Shown: one piece after another, positions 26,034-34,373 of the stretch
How positions within the stretch are numbered: position 1 is the first letter of the stretch
Layout of the letters: the number at the start of each line of letters is the position of its first letter
Assembly: GCA_964640725.1 (NCBI GenBank)
Contig: CAZXIJ010000008.1
Location: 89,402-153,401 of the forward strand
Direction of reading: 5' to 3'
Length of the DNA stretch: 64,000 nucleotides
Source of the DNA: CALHVX01 sp964640725
Lineage (GTDB): Bacteria > Pseudomonadota > Gammaproteobacteria > Pseudomonadales > Azotimanducaceae
The notes under the pieces: model-generated
Seen by the model: the letters and a program-made list of their open reading frames with translations, nothing else
What the model was told of the DNA's origin: nothing
Database searches by the model: none
Position numbers and translations under genes: made by a program

Positions 26034-27482
26034 ATGACGAGCCAGCCGCCAGCGCCCCGCAACCCCGCCTCCGACGCCAGCGGTGATCCCGTTGCTGCGT
26101 GGATCGAACGCGCCGAGTCGACCCAGGTCCCCGTGTTTTCGGCGACGGTGGCCGACGTCGCCAGCATCGTCGATTCGTCCCGGTCTTCGGCGGCGGATCT
26201 CGCGACCGCGATTGGCCGGGATGCAGGGCTGACCGCCAAGCTTCTGAAGCTGGCGAACAGCCCTTTGTTTTGCCAGCAGGGCCGCAAGGCCCAGACCATC
26301 AACAGTGCTGTGGTGCTGCTGGGCTTTCACGCGGTGCGGGATCTTGCCATTACGCTCTCGATCGTTGATCAGGCGCAAAACGCCCCCGGCCGCAAGGTGC
26401 TGATCGATACCCTGGTGCAGGCTTTTCACGGCGCTGGCCAGGCCCATGCGATTGCCCAGGGCGCGCGCTTTGACGGTGCTGACGAGGTGTTCCTGGCAGG
26501 TCTGCTGGCACGGTTGGGCGAGCTGGTGTTCTGGTCCAGCGAGACGCCGGAGCTCGAGACCCTGGCGAGCCGCTCTCAGCCGGGCATGGCTTTGCCCGCG
26601 GAAGAGCAGCGCGCCCTTGTAGGGTTCTCTCTCCGTGATATCACGGCGGTGCTGGTCGACCAGTGGCAGCTGGGCGATCTGCTGCGCGACGTGGCGCTGG
26701 AGCGCGGTGAGGACCCACGAGTGGCCGGCATCGCTCTGGCCTCTGAGATCGCGGCAGCGGGCGATGGCGCGCGCTGGGCCGCGTTCACAACCGCATCGTT
26801 GCGCGAAGACCCGGAAGCTGCAGCGATCGTGAAGCGCCACGCGGAGCTGTTGGGCGGCACGGTCGGGCAAAGCCTTGAGCGGATCCAGCATGCCGCCCAG
26901 GACGCCACAGACATTGCGCGCCGCTTTGGCGTGACGCTGACGCCGCGGCCCATGGCCGCTGATCGAAAGTCTGCGCCAGCGCCCACAGCACCGACAACAA
27001 ATCCGACGCGCCAGGTCGAGGTGCTGTCGGCAATGACAGCCTTGATGCAGCAGCCTGTGACCCTGGATCAGCTCATGCGCCTCGCGATCGACGGGATTGT
27101 CGAGGGCGCGTGCCTGCCCCGGGTGTTCTTTGCGTTGCTGTCGCCAGACCGCAAAGCCGTTCTGATCAAACATCAGCGCGGCGAGTTCGGCACGCTGCCA
27201 CGGTCCATGACCCTGGCCGATAACCGGTTCCTGAACGACGCCCTGGAGCAGCCGGAACCGGTATTGCTCGCCAAGCCCTGGACGCTCATGGGCAGCCCGG
27301 CCTGGCGTGCCCCAAACCACAGCCTGGTGCTGCGCGTGATGGTCGGCCGCACCAGCATCGGTTTGCTCTACGCAGACGCGGGGCCGCAGGGCAGCTCAAT
27401 CCCGGCGGAGTCCCGGGCAGCACTGCTGATGTTCGTGCAGCAGATCGGGCTGAGTCTGCTGTCCGGCAACCGGGCGAGCTGA
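26034..27482 (+). CDS. HDOD-domain signalling protein with C-terminal GAF-like region
   Basis: 482 residues. Residues ~20-230 form an HDOD domain (VPVFSATVADVASIVDSSRS, then LTAKLLKLANSPLF and INSAVVLLGFHAVRDLAITL), the metal-poor HD relative found in motility, stress and c-di-GMP networks. Residues ~330-475 look like a GAF domain (LDQLMRLAIDGIVEGACLPR, RTSIGLLYADAGPQ). There is no DNA-binding or catalytic motif. GTG 26031 directly abuts AGGA, so ATG 26034 is preferred. It is divergent from katG. Confidence 0.85.
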   Translation: MTSQPPAPRNPASDASGDPVAAWIERAESTQVPVFSATVADVASIVDSSRSSAADLATAIGRDAGLTAKLLKLANSPLFCQQGRKAQTINSAVVLLGFHAVRDLAITLSIVDQAQNAPGRKVLIDTLVQAFHGAGQAHAIAQGARFDGADEVFLAGLLARLGELVFWSSETPELETLASRSQPGMALPAEEQRALVGFSLRDITAVLVDQWQLGDLLRDVALERGEDPRVAGIALASEIAAAGDGARWAAFTTASLREDPEAAAIVKRHAELLGGTVGQSLERIQHAAQDATDIARRFGVTLTPRPMAADRKSAPAPTAPTTNPTRQVEVLSAMTALMQQPVTLDQLMRLAIDGIVEGACLPRVFFALLSPDRKAVLIKHQRGEFGTLPRSMTLADNRFLNDALEQPEPVLLAKPWTLMGSPAWRAPNHSLVLRVMVGRTSIGLLYADAGPQGSSIPAESRAALLMFVQQIGLSLLSGNRAS

Positions 27483-27500
27483 CAACCGCCAGGCCAGGCG

Positions 27501-28450
27501 CTAGAGCAGCTGCTCCAGCAATTGCGCGACACCAGCGGTGCCTCGCCCTGCCAGCACCTGGTCGGCGGCGGCACGGGCGTAGCTGTCACAGTGTTCCGGA
27601 GTTGCGCCGAGTCCNNNNNNNNNNNNNNNNNNNNNNNNNNNNNNNNNNNNNNNNNNNNNNNNNNNNNNNNNNNNNNNNNNNNNNNNNNNNNNNNNNNNNN
27701 NNNNNNNNNNNNNNGGTCGGCGGCGGCACGGGCGTAGCTGTCACAGTGTTCCGGAGTTGCGCCGAGTCCTGCCCAGCTGAGCATGGAGGCGTCATTGGCG
27801 CTGTCGCCGATCGCCACGGCGGCTTCTGCGGCAATGCCGAGGGAGTCCGCCAGGGCCGCGACGCTCTGGCCCTTGGTCGCCACCGGCGCGTAGGCGGCTG
27901 TGACGGTGCCAAAGTCCAGCAGCTGGGCATCGCTACCAAAGCGATCGCCCAGCTCCCGGTGAATCCGGGGCCCGCGATCAGCGCAGCTGATGACGTCGAC
28001 CCCGTGCGGGGCCAGGCCGGATTGCTCCGGGCTGCTGTGCACCTCGGCAGTGACGTCCGACACGGCAGCAAAGTGCTCGGCGGCGGGGTTCAGCGCTGTC
28101 ACCAGGTAGCGTTCGGCGTTGAACCAGGCCAGCCCCAGCCCTGCATCGTGGGCATAGCCGGCGATCGCCAGAGCGAGCGCGGGGTCGATCGGCGTGGACG
28201 CCGTGAGCCTGCCGTCCAGCGCGTGAATCGATGCGCCCTGCTGACAGATGAGTGGGTGCTCGATGCCCAGGTGCCGGGCGATGCGCGCGGTGCCCGGATA
28301 CATGCGACCAGTGGCCAGCACGACCACGGTGCCGGCGCTGATGTGTGCCTTGACCACCGCCGTGATGGCGGCGTCCGGCAGCGAGTCTGGCGCGACCCGC
28401 GGGGCCAGCAGGGTGCCGTCGATGTCCAGGGCAATGAGCTGGGGCTTCAT
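27501..28450 (-). CDS. HAD-IIB (Cof-type) phosphatase, interrupted by an artificial assembly gap
   Basis: The start ATG 28450 opens with the HAD nucleophile motif LIALDIDGTLL; VVLATGRMYPG is motif II, a conserved Lys is in VATKGQSVAAL, and the acidic GDSANDASML is motif IV. It is a cytoplasmic sugar-phosphate-type phosphatase of unknown substrate. The sequence runs into 100 Ns (27615-27714) flanked by an exact 55-bp duplicate. Removing one copy plus the Ns restores a continuous frame through ARAADQVLAGRG to TAG 27501-27503, giving 264 residues, normal for the family. The gene is therefore probably intact. Confidence 0.85.
27560..27769. other. Scaffold gap (100 N) flanked by an identical 55-bp overlap
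   Basis: Positions 27560-27614 and 27715-27769 are identical, each ending exactly at or beginning exactly after the run of Ns (27615-27714). This is what an unmerged overlap between two contig ends looks like. Collapsing it removes 155 bp and leaves an uninterrupted HAD gene, so no sequence is probably missing. Confidence 0.93.
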
Positions 28451-29772
28451 TCTCCGGGAGCCAGCAGCGTCTGCAGCGCGACCACCGTCGACTCGACGCC
28501 ACGTTTCACAGACGGTTCCGGCGAAATCTTGAACAGGGGCGAGTGGTGGGAGGGGATCGGTGGGCCACCGGCCTCGGCCCATTCCCGATCTTTCTTTGGC
28601 GTGCCGCCAATGGCCCAGTAAACGCTGGGAATCGCGGGCTCGACGGTAAAGAACGGAAAGTCTTCAGCGCCCATGCCTTTGGTCGGCTCGCTGACCACGG
28701 CGTCGTCGCCAATCCTCGAGATCCACGCCTGGCGCAGCCGGCCCGCAAGCGCGGCGTCGTTCACCGTCGGCGGCACGCTTTCTTCAGACACGATGACTTC
28801 AGGCAGCTTGTCGTCGGGCAGTCCCGCGACCCGCCCCATGTTCACCGCAATCCGTTCGATTCCCTCAAGCAGGAGTTTGCGTGTCTCCGGGCTGGTATTG
28901 CGAACAGTCAGCTGCAGCTGCGCTCGGTCGGAGATGATGTTGTGCTTGCTGCCAGCGTGGAACGAACCGACGGTCACCACCCCCGGATCCCGCGGTGACA
29001 GTTCCCGGGCAACCAGGGTCTGCAGGGCCAGCACGATCTGGCTGCCCAGCACGACCGGGTCCTTGCCGGTGTGGGGGCTTGCCCCGTGCGCGCCGATGCC
29101 GTGAATGATGATGTCGACGGTGTCCGCGCCCGCGTAAGGGCTGCCGTCGATCAGGTTGATCTTGCCGGCCTCGTTCTCCGAGGAGACATGAAAGGCGAGC
29201 GCGAAGTCCGGCTTGCCAAAGCGCTGCCAGAGCCGGTCATCCTTCATCGCCCGGGCGCCCAGCACCCGTTCCTCGGCGGGCTGCACGAGCAGCATCAGGG
29301 TCCCGGCCCAGGTGTCTTTCTTGCGCGCCATCTGCCGAGCGGTTCCGACCAGGCTGGTGATGTGCACGTCGTGACCGCAAGCGTGCATGACCGGGACCAC
29401 GGTGCCGGTGATGGGGTCTTTCTGGGTCGCTTTGGAGGCGTTCTCCAGGCCTGACTTTTCCTGTACGGGCAGCCCGTCCATGTCGGCGCGCATCATGACC
29501 CGCGGGCCTTTGCCGTTCTTCAGGATGGCGACCACGCCGGTACCGCCGACGCCCTCGGTCACCTTGAAACCGGCGGCACGCAGCTCCTGTGCCATGCGCT
29601 TGGCGGTTTTGGTCTCGACCAGGGACAGTTCCGGATTGCGGTGGAAGTGGTCCCACAAAGGCCCCAGGTGCTCGGCGTAATCCTTGTCGATCGCCTCGGC
29701 GAGGGTTTCGGCCTGTGTCGGAATCGAGGCAAAGGCAGCGAGTAACAGGAGGGCAGCAATGGTTCGGTGCAC
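28447..29772 (-). CDS. Exported M20-family amidohydrolase (IAA-amino acid hydrolase/carboxypeptidase type)
   Basis: 441 residues beginning with a signal peptide (VHRTIAALLLLAAFASIPTQA). Metal ligands of the M20D family are visible: Cys/His in HACGHDVHITSL, Glu pair in VQPAEERV, His in FALAFHV, and His near the C terminus in PSHHSPLF. ASPHTGKDPV is the dimerisation-domain signature. Expected to hydrolyse N-acyl or amide-linked amino acids in the periplasm. The start is GTG 29772 with AAGGA ten bases upstream. Its stop overlaps the ATG of the HAD gene (ATGA at 28447-28450), so the two form an operon. Confidence 0.9.
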   Translation of the reverse strand: MHRTIAALLLLAAFASIPTQAETLAEAIDKDYAEHLGPLWDHFHRNPELSLVETKTAKRMAQELRAAGFKVTEGVGGTGVVAILKNGKGPRVMMRADMDGLPVQEKSGLENASKATQKDPITGTVVPVMHACGHDVHITSLVGTARQMARKKDTWAGTLMLLVQPAEERVLGARAMKDDRLWQRFGKPDFALAFHVSSENEAGKINLIDGSPYAGADTVDIIIHGIGAHGASPHTGKDPVVLGSQIVLALQTLVARELSPRDPGVVTVGSFHAGSKHNIISDRAQLQLTVRNTSPETRKLLLEGIERIAVNMGRVAGLPDDKLPEVIVSEESVPPTVNDAALAGRLRQAWISRIGDDAVVSEPTKGMGAEDFPFFTVEPAIPSVYWAIGGTPKKDREWAEAGGPPIPSHHSPLFKISPEPSVKRGVESTVVALQTLLAPGE

Positions 29773-29934
29773 GGCTATGGATCCTTGGGGCGAGAGGTCG
29801 GTCGCGACCCGGGGGCCGCTGGCATTGCGGCGCAGCTTAGCGATCCGCGCCGGCCAGTGCCAGACGGACCGGTCGTTGACCCGATCCCGCAATCGCGGAA
29901 CAGTGCCCGCTCGTTCCCTGACTTGCGAGAGCCC

Positions 29935-30093
29935 ATGTCTGAAGAGCAACCCCTGCGTATGGAAGTGCGCGACCGGCTAGCCGGGATGCACATGGACGCA
30001 GACCAGTTCCTGCTCGCGACCAGCACGGCCGATGCCCGGGACGGGCGTGCGGCCTTTCTCGAGAAGCGCGCCCCGGAGTTTCGCGGTGACTAG
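29935..30093 (+). CDS. 52-residue enoyl-CoA hydratase C-terminal-like fragment
   Basis: The ATG at 29935 follows a GCGAGAG-like site. The last half (TSTADARDGRAAFLEKRAPE) matches the extreme C-terminal helix of crotonase-family enzymes, typically ...DAREGVAAFLEKR.P.F.G. No N-terminal crotonase sequence lies upstream: 29773-29934 shows no crotonase motif in any frame I read. It is therefore either a decayed remnant of a deleted enoyl-CoA hydratase gene or a small protein that reuses that helix. Confidence 0.5.
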   Translation: MSEEQPLRMEVRDRLAGMHMDADQFLLATSTADARDGRAAFLEKRAPEFRGD

Positions 30094-30111
30094 GGCGCCA
30101 GACCGGGCCGG

Positions 30112-30702
30112 TTACCGCGCCTGGGGCAGGGACCAGCCCCGGGCAATGCCCAGCCCGCGCACGGTCAGTGCGGTCAGGATCGCGATCCAGTTAGCGCCGG
30201 GAACGGCCAGGGCAACCAGTCCCAGGTAGCTCAGGGCGCCTGCAAAGGCGGCGATGGCGTAGACCTCCTGGCGCAGGACCAGGGGCACTTCGTTCGCGAC
30301 CGTGTCGCGCAGGATGCCACCCGCCACGGCGGTCACGACGCCCATCATCGCCGCGACGGTCAGGCTGTGTGTGACCGCCAGCGTTTTGGCGGTGCCGGCG
30401 ACGCAGAATACCGCCAGCCCTACCGCGTCGAGCCAGGCCAGCGGGCGGGTAAAACGCTCCATGTGCTGATAGCTGAAGTAGGTCAGCAACGCAGCGCCAA
30501 GAGTCAGGTACAGATATCCCGTGTCGACAACCCAAAACACCGGCACGTCCAGTATCAGATCCCGCAGGGTGCCGCCGCCGATGGCGGGAAGCATGGCCAG
30601 GACGGCGAAGCCGAACACATCCATGTGTTTGCGGCTGGCGAGCAGCGCGCCGGACATGGCGAACACCAGCACGCCCAGGTAGTCCAGAACGAGCAAGGTC
30701 AT
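30112..30702 (-). CDS. TRIC/YadS-family (UPF0126) membrane protein
   Basis: 196 residues, seven hydrophobic helices in two repeated halves. Each half carries a glycine-rich motif: AMLPAIGGGTLRDLIL and VVTAVAGGILRDTVANEVPL. These are the bacterial trimeric intracellular cation channel (TRIC) signatures, which form K+-permeable homotrimers. The ATG overlaps the sfsA stop (positions 30699-30702), so it is translationally coupled to sfsA. Confidence 0.9.
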   Translation of the reverse strand: MTLLVLDYLGVLVFAMSGALLASRKHMDVFGFAVLAMLPAIGGGTLRDLILDVPVFWVVDTGYLYLTLGAALLTYFSYQHMERFTRPLAWLDAVGLAVFCVAGTAKTLAVTHSLTVAAMMGVVTAVAGGILRDTVANEVPLVLRQEVYAIAAFAGALSYLGLVALAVPGANWIAILTALTVRGLGIARGWSLPQAR

Positions 30703-31502
30703 CGGGATGTGCCGGGTTTGCGCATGCCGCGACGCTTCCAGCCCGAGGTGTCGTCCAGGGCCGCCTTGAAGGGCGCCACCCGCGCCGGGTCGTAGCGGGC
30801 CGTGCTGACCGGGATCGTGCCCAGAAAGGCAAAGCCCTCGGCGGTGGGCTGAAGTTTGACGGCGCGGAACCGCACGCCGGCTGCGGCGGCTTCCCGGGCG
30901 GCATCGAAGAATGCCGGATCGTGCAGGACGGACGGGCGCACCACCCGGGCATCGTCCCGCTGCACCACGAACAGCACCGTGGCCCGGTGCCCTTGCCCCG
31001 CAACCTTGGCAAGCTCAGCCAGATGTCCGGCGGCCCGCACGCTCACGGAGTCCGGAAAGTAGGCGCCGCCATCGGGGTACACCAGATGGCAGTTCTTGAC
31101 CTCGACGTAGTGCCGGGTGCTGCCCTGCGTCAGCAGCATATCGATGCGCGAGTTCTCGCCGTAGCGAACTTCGCGCCGCAGCTCGCCGAAGCGCTTGAGC
31201 CCCGGGACCTGGCGAGCCCGAACGAGGATCTCTGCCAGATCGTTTGGAATCACCGTGTTGGCGCCGATCCAGCGCCCGTCGATTTCGAGAACCTCCAGCG
31301 TGTAGCGCAGCTTGCGCTTGCTCTCGGGCGGCACCTTCGACACCCAGGCGCGAGCGCCGGGCTGCACCAGGCCTTCCATCCGGCCAGGGTTCACACAGTG
31401 GGCGTCAATGACCTCGCCATCCAGCTCGATGCTGGCAATGAAGCGATCGTAGCGAGCCAGAAAACGGCCTTCGAAGAGCGGGGCGCGGTGCGGAATGAGC
31501 AT
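30699..31502 (-). CDS. sfsA: SfsA-family nuclease-fold protein
   Basis: 267 residues matching SfsA: FLARYDRFIASIELDGEVID at the N-terminal OB-like part, HCVNPGRMEGL, RYGENSRIDMLL and the nuclease-like motif VEVKNCHL with a following FPDSVSVRAAGHL. Long described as a sugar-fermentation stimulator, the fold suggests a nucleic-acid-binding nuclease. The start is ATG 31502; a reading frame to 31634 is an extension into the P450 gene. It lies 28 bp after the P450 stop, in the same operon. Confidence 0.93.
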   Translation of the reverse strand: MLIPHRAPLFEGRFLARYDRFIASIELDGEVIDAHCVNPGRMEGLVQPGARAWVSKVPPESKRKLRYTLEVLEIDGRWIGANTVIPNDLAEILVRARQVPGLKRFGELRREVRYGENSRIDMLLTQGSTRHYVEVKNCHLVYPDGGAYFPDSVSVRAAGHLAELAKVAGQGHRATVLFVVQRDDARVVRPSVLHDPAFFDAAREAAAAGVRFRAVKLQPTAEGFAFLGTIPVSTARYDPARVAPFKAALDDTSGWKRRGMRKPGTSR

Positions 31503-31530
31503 CAGGCGGCCTGCCCGTCGGGCGGTCGGC

Positions 31531-32790
31531 TCATGCGGGCTTGAACTCGATCTCCAGCTGCTTGAGCGAACGCAGCAGATAGTGCGGGTGGTAGCTGAAA
31601 TCGTTCTTGCCCGGCGCAAACCAGAGCTCGTCAATTTTCTCGGTCAGCGCCGTGAAGCTCCAGATCAGCTCCCGCCGTGCCAGGGGCGCGCCCAGACAGT
31701 GATGGACACCGCTGCCGAAGGCCATATGGGCGCCCGGACTCTTGCGATCCAGATCAATCTGGTCCGGGTTGTCGAACTTGCGCTCGTCGCGGTTGGCAGC
31801 CGCGTAGCGCACGTTGACCAGGCTCTTCGCGGGGATCGTCATGCCCGACAGCGTTGCGTCTTTGGTCGTGACCCGCATGAGGCTCTGCACCGGGCTCTCC
31901 AGCCGCAGCACTTCTTCGGCGAACACTTTGATCTTGTCGGGCTCGGCTTTCAGGCGCGCCCACACGTCCGGGTTTTCAATCAGCAGCTTGACGCCGGCAG
32001 ACAGGGCGTTGGTCGTGGTTTCCGAACCGCCGACAAAGGTGTCAGCCATCATCTCTGCGTGCAGCTCGTTGTCATTCAGGGTCCGGCCCCATTCTTCAAT
32101 GACGGTATTGACCAGAGCGCTCAGCAGCGTGTCGTCCGGCTGCTTCCGAAGCCGCTCGAAGATCGGCTGGAAGTAATGCTGCGCCTCGATTTCCCGACGC
32201 ACGGTGTCCAGTTCCTGGTCTTCCGGCAACATCATGCTGATCCGGTGAAAGAAGGCATCGGTCCAGCCTTTGATCTTCCAGATGTCGTCCGGGTTCGCCC
32301 CCATCTGTCGGCCGATAATCAGCAGCGGCAACGGAATCGCGAACTGGCGAACGAAGTCGCAATGACCGTCGGCCAGAAAGTCGTCGATCAGCCGATAGGC
32401 GAGCTGCTCGACTTCCGGGTCCAGACCCTGCACGACCTTGGGGCGGAAGGCCTCGTTAAAGATGGCGCGCATTTGCTTGTGGTTGGGATCGTCCCGGCCG
32501 GCGAGCGTTTTGGAGGGGACCCAGCCTTCCGCTTCAAACAGCGCGAGCACGCGCTGCTGCCGCGGGTTCGGCTGGCTGGGGTCAAACAGGGTTTCGTTGC
32601 GGTTGCTGAACGTCTCCGGGTCGGTGAGCACGGCCCGCACATCGTCGTAGCGGGTGACCAGATACATGCCGGTTTTCGGGCACTGGTGCACGGGCGCTTC
32701 GTCGCGCAGCCGTTGATAAGCGGGGTAGGGGCACGCCTGCACGTCCACGTCGAAGAAATGGATGTCAGCGGTGTTCGATTCCTGAGTCAT
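31531..32790 (-). CDS. Cytochrome P450, bacterial class I type
   Basis: 419 residues, soluble, no membrane anchor. The I-helix motif MADTFVGGSETTTNA carries the acid/Thr pair (Glu-Thr), the ExxR pair is in EEVLRLESP, and the heme-thiolate loop is AFGSGVHHCLGAPLARRE. The overall pattern resembles CYP groups that hydroxylate terpenes, steroids or fatty acids. No ferredoxin or reductase is adjacent, so redox partners must be encoded elsewhere. It lies 19 bp after a SnoaL-like gene in a SnoaL-P450-sfsA-TRIC run. Confidence 0.95.
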   Translation of the reverse strand: MTQESNTADIHFFDVDVQACPYPAYQRLRDEAPVHQCPKTGMYLVTRYDDVRAVLTDPETFSNRNETLFDPSQPNPRQQRVLALFEAEGWVPSKTLAGRDDPNHKQMRAIFNEAFRPKVVQGLDPEVEQLAYRLIDDFLADGHCDFVRQFAIPLPLLIIGRQMGANPDDIWKIKGWTDAFFHRISMMLPEDQELDTVRREIEAQHYFQPIFERLRKQPDDTLLSALVNTVIEEWGRTLNDNELHAEMMADTFVGGSETTTNALSAGVKLLIENPDVWARLKAEPDKIKVFAEEVLRLESPVQSLMRVTTKDATLSGMTIPAKSLVNVRYAAANRDERKFDNPDQIDLDRKSPGAHMAFGSGVHHCLGAPLARRELIWSFTALTEKIDELWFAPGKNDFSYHPHYLLRSLKQLEIEFKPA

Positions 32791-32809
32791 GGGTCGGTCC
32801 TGGTCGCAA

Positions 32810-33388
32810 TCATGGTTCCCGGGGGTCGCCCGGCAGCGGATCTTTCGGCCGGCGCATGGCGGCCCGGTGGTACACCGGATCTGCGGGCCGCCGCGCGCCG
32901 AGGATCATGGCGCTGCCCTCGAACCAGTCATCGGCCGCGGCATCGTCTCGGGTCCAGTCCACCAGCTCGCTGCGATAGGCCATGCGCCACTCGTTGCGGC
33001 GACGCTCGTAGCGATCGACGTAGCGGCCGCTGATGAGCAGGTCCCGGGGCTCGCCGGTGTCGTTGCGGGTTCGATGATAGGCCTGATAGTAAACCTCGCC
33101 AAAGGCTTCATCGCCGTCCAGATCGATGATGATCTGGCCCAGCAGGTGCTGGTTCGCGTCGTGGCTTTGCAGGGCGTCCATGCAGAAGTCTGCAAAGGGT
33201 GCGGGGTCCCCTCGATAGATGCCGTACTCGAGCCAGGCATCGGGCCAGAACACGCCGAGCAGGGCGTCTCGATCCAGCCGGTCCAGCCCCCGCATGTACA
33301 GCGCGCTCAGCTGTCTGATCTCGTCGCGGTCAGCGGCTTGCTCAACGCGGGAGGGCCGCGGTCGGGAAGGCTCACTCAAGGTCGTCAT
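32810..33388 (-). CDS. SnoaL/NTF2-like protein
   Basis: 192 residues. ADRDEIRQLSALYMRGLDRL with DRDALLGVFWPDAWLEYG is the classic opening of SnoaL-like alpha+beta-barrel proteins; the His in HLLGQIIIDLDGDEAFGEVY and YHRTR are candidate pocket residues. Such proteins act as small isomerases, dehydratases or hydratases in aromatic and steroid catabolism. It is directly upstream of the P450 gene, which suggests a shared substrate. The ATG lies 15 bases past the 3' end of tRNA-Arg, so it may be read through from the tRNA promoter. Confidence 0.85.
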   Translation of the reverse strand: MTTLSEPSRPRPSRVEQAADRDEIRQLSALYMRGLDRLDRDALLGVFWPDAWLEYGIYRGDPAPFADFCMDALQSHDANQHLLGQIIIDLDGDEAFGEVYYQAYHRTRNDTGEPRDLLISGRYVDRYERRRNEWRMAYRSELVDWTRDDAAADDWFEGSAMILGARRPADPVYHRAAMRRPKDPLPGDPREP

Positions 33389-33403
33389 TCCGTGCGGGTC
33401 AGC

Positions 33404-33480
<77 letters not shown>

Positions 33481-33527
33481 GGGGGGCGCTAAGATACCAG
33501 ACCCAAGCACTCGGAGCGCCCCCCTGC

Positions 33528-33935
33528 ATGTGTCTTCGCCCCGATATCGTCTACGTGGTTAGCCGGGCGGTGTATGCCACCTATCTCATGCTCGAACATC
33601 AGGGTTTACATGGGCATAGCGTCGGTTTCTACACACACTGTGAAGCTGCTGAAGCGGACGCTGTGGCGCAGGGGGATGAGTCCCGGGCAGAAATCTGGCG
33701 GCAGGTGCTGGATTTCGGAACCCGGCACTGCTGTTCGCCGCTGTCGGCCGTCGAGCTGGCTGGTGAGCCTGCCGGAGCAACCCTTTACGAATCGCCCATG
33801 ACGGTGGCCGCCGGCGATCGGGTCCGTGTCCACATCGGCAACCCGCGCAACCCGCCGCATGTCCCCGGTCAGCAGGCCGTCACGCCAGCGTCCATGAGGC
33901 CAGTGAATGCCGGCTGGGAGCCCGCCCGGTCCTGA
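33528..33935 (+). CDS. Small hypothetical protein
   Basis: 135 residues from ATG 33528. The first ~65 residues (DIVYVVSRAVYATYLMLEHQ ... DESRAEIWRQVLDFGTRH) look like a compact helical domain that seems to be conserved small-protein sequence, with strong amphipathicity. The remainder is low in structure and may be read-through of a shorter ancestral gene. I cannot name a family. The reading frame extends upstream through the tRNA to 33219, which cannot be coding. Confidence 0.5.
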   Translation: MCLRPDIVYVVSRAVYATYLMLEHQGLHGHSVGFYTHCEAAEADAVAQGDESRAEIWRQVLDFGTRHCCSPLSAVELAGEPAGATLYESPMTVAAGDRVRVHIGNPRNPPHVPGQQAVTPASMRPVNAGWEPARS

Positions 33936-33975
33936 CGCGCTGCCGCACGTCGCGGTCCGAAAGACGGCCGATTTA

Positions 33976-34013
33976 GTGTATTGGTTGACTAATACACCAA
34001 TTCGCCCTAGGGT
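33976..34013 (+). promoter_or_regulatory. GntR(YtrA) operator overlapping the promoter of the GntR-ABC operon
   Basis: A perfect 7-bp inverted repeat GTGTATT-N8-AATACAC spans 33976-33997. Its spacer contains the -35-like TTGACT (33985-33990); 17 bp later is TAGGGT (34008-34013), a weak -10. Repressor binding would block the promoter directly. Predicted transcription would begin near 34020, the A of the start codon, so the message may be leaderless or nearly so. Confidence 0.7.
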
Positions 34014-34019
34014 TTGCCC

Positions 34020-34373
34020 ATGACGCAGTGGGACGACAGCCAGCCGATTTACCAGCAGCTCCGGCAGCTGGTGATCAGCCGCATCCTGACTGGCGCCCTT
34101 GGCGAAGGCGATGCGCTGCCGTCTGTGCGCCAGGTCGCGGCCGACATGCGGGTCAACCCGCTGACCGTGTCCAAGGCCTACCAGCTGCTGGTCGACGAAG
34201 ACCTGGTCCACAAGCGACGCGGCCTGGGCATGTTCGTGAGTGACGGCGCGCGGGATCGCGCGCTGGCCCAGGAACGGCACCGGTTCCTGACGGAAGAGTG
34301 GCCGCTGCTGCGGGCCCGCATTGCCGATCTCGGCCTGGACCTGGGTTCCTTACCTTCAGGAGACGACTCATGA
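34020..34373 (+). CDS. GntR-family regulator, YtrA subfamily
   Basis: 117 residues: a winged HTH (QPIYQQLRQLVISRILTGAL, then LPSVRQVAADMRVNPLTVSK and AYQLLVDEDLVHKRRGLGMF) followed by a short two-helix tail, as in YtrA-type repressors that control ABC transporters. The start is ATG 34020; an in-frame TTG at 34014 is possible. The stop overlaps the ATG of the ABC ATPase gene. Autorepression through the inverted repeat just upstream is likely. Confidence 0.93.
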   Translation: MTQWDDSQPIYQQLRQLVISRILTGALGEGDALPSVRQVAADMRVNPLTVSKAYQLLVDEDLVHKRRGLGMFVSDGARDRALAQERHRFLTEEWPLLRARIADLGLDLGSLPSGDDS

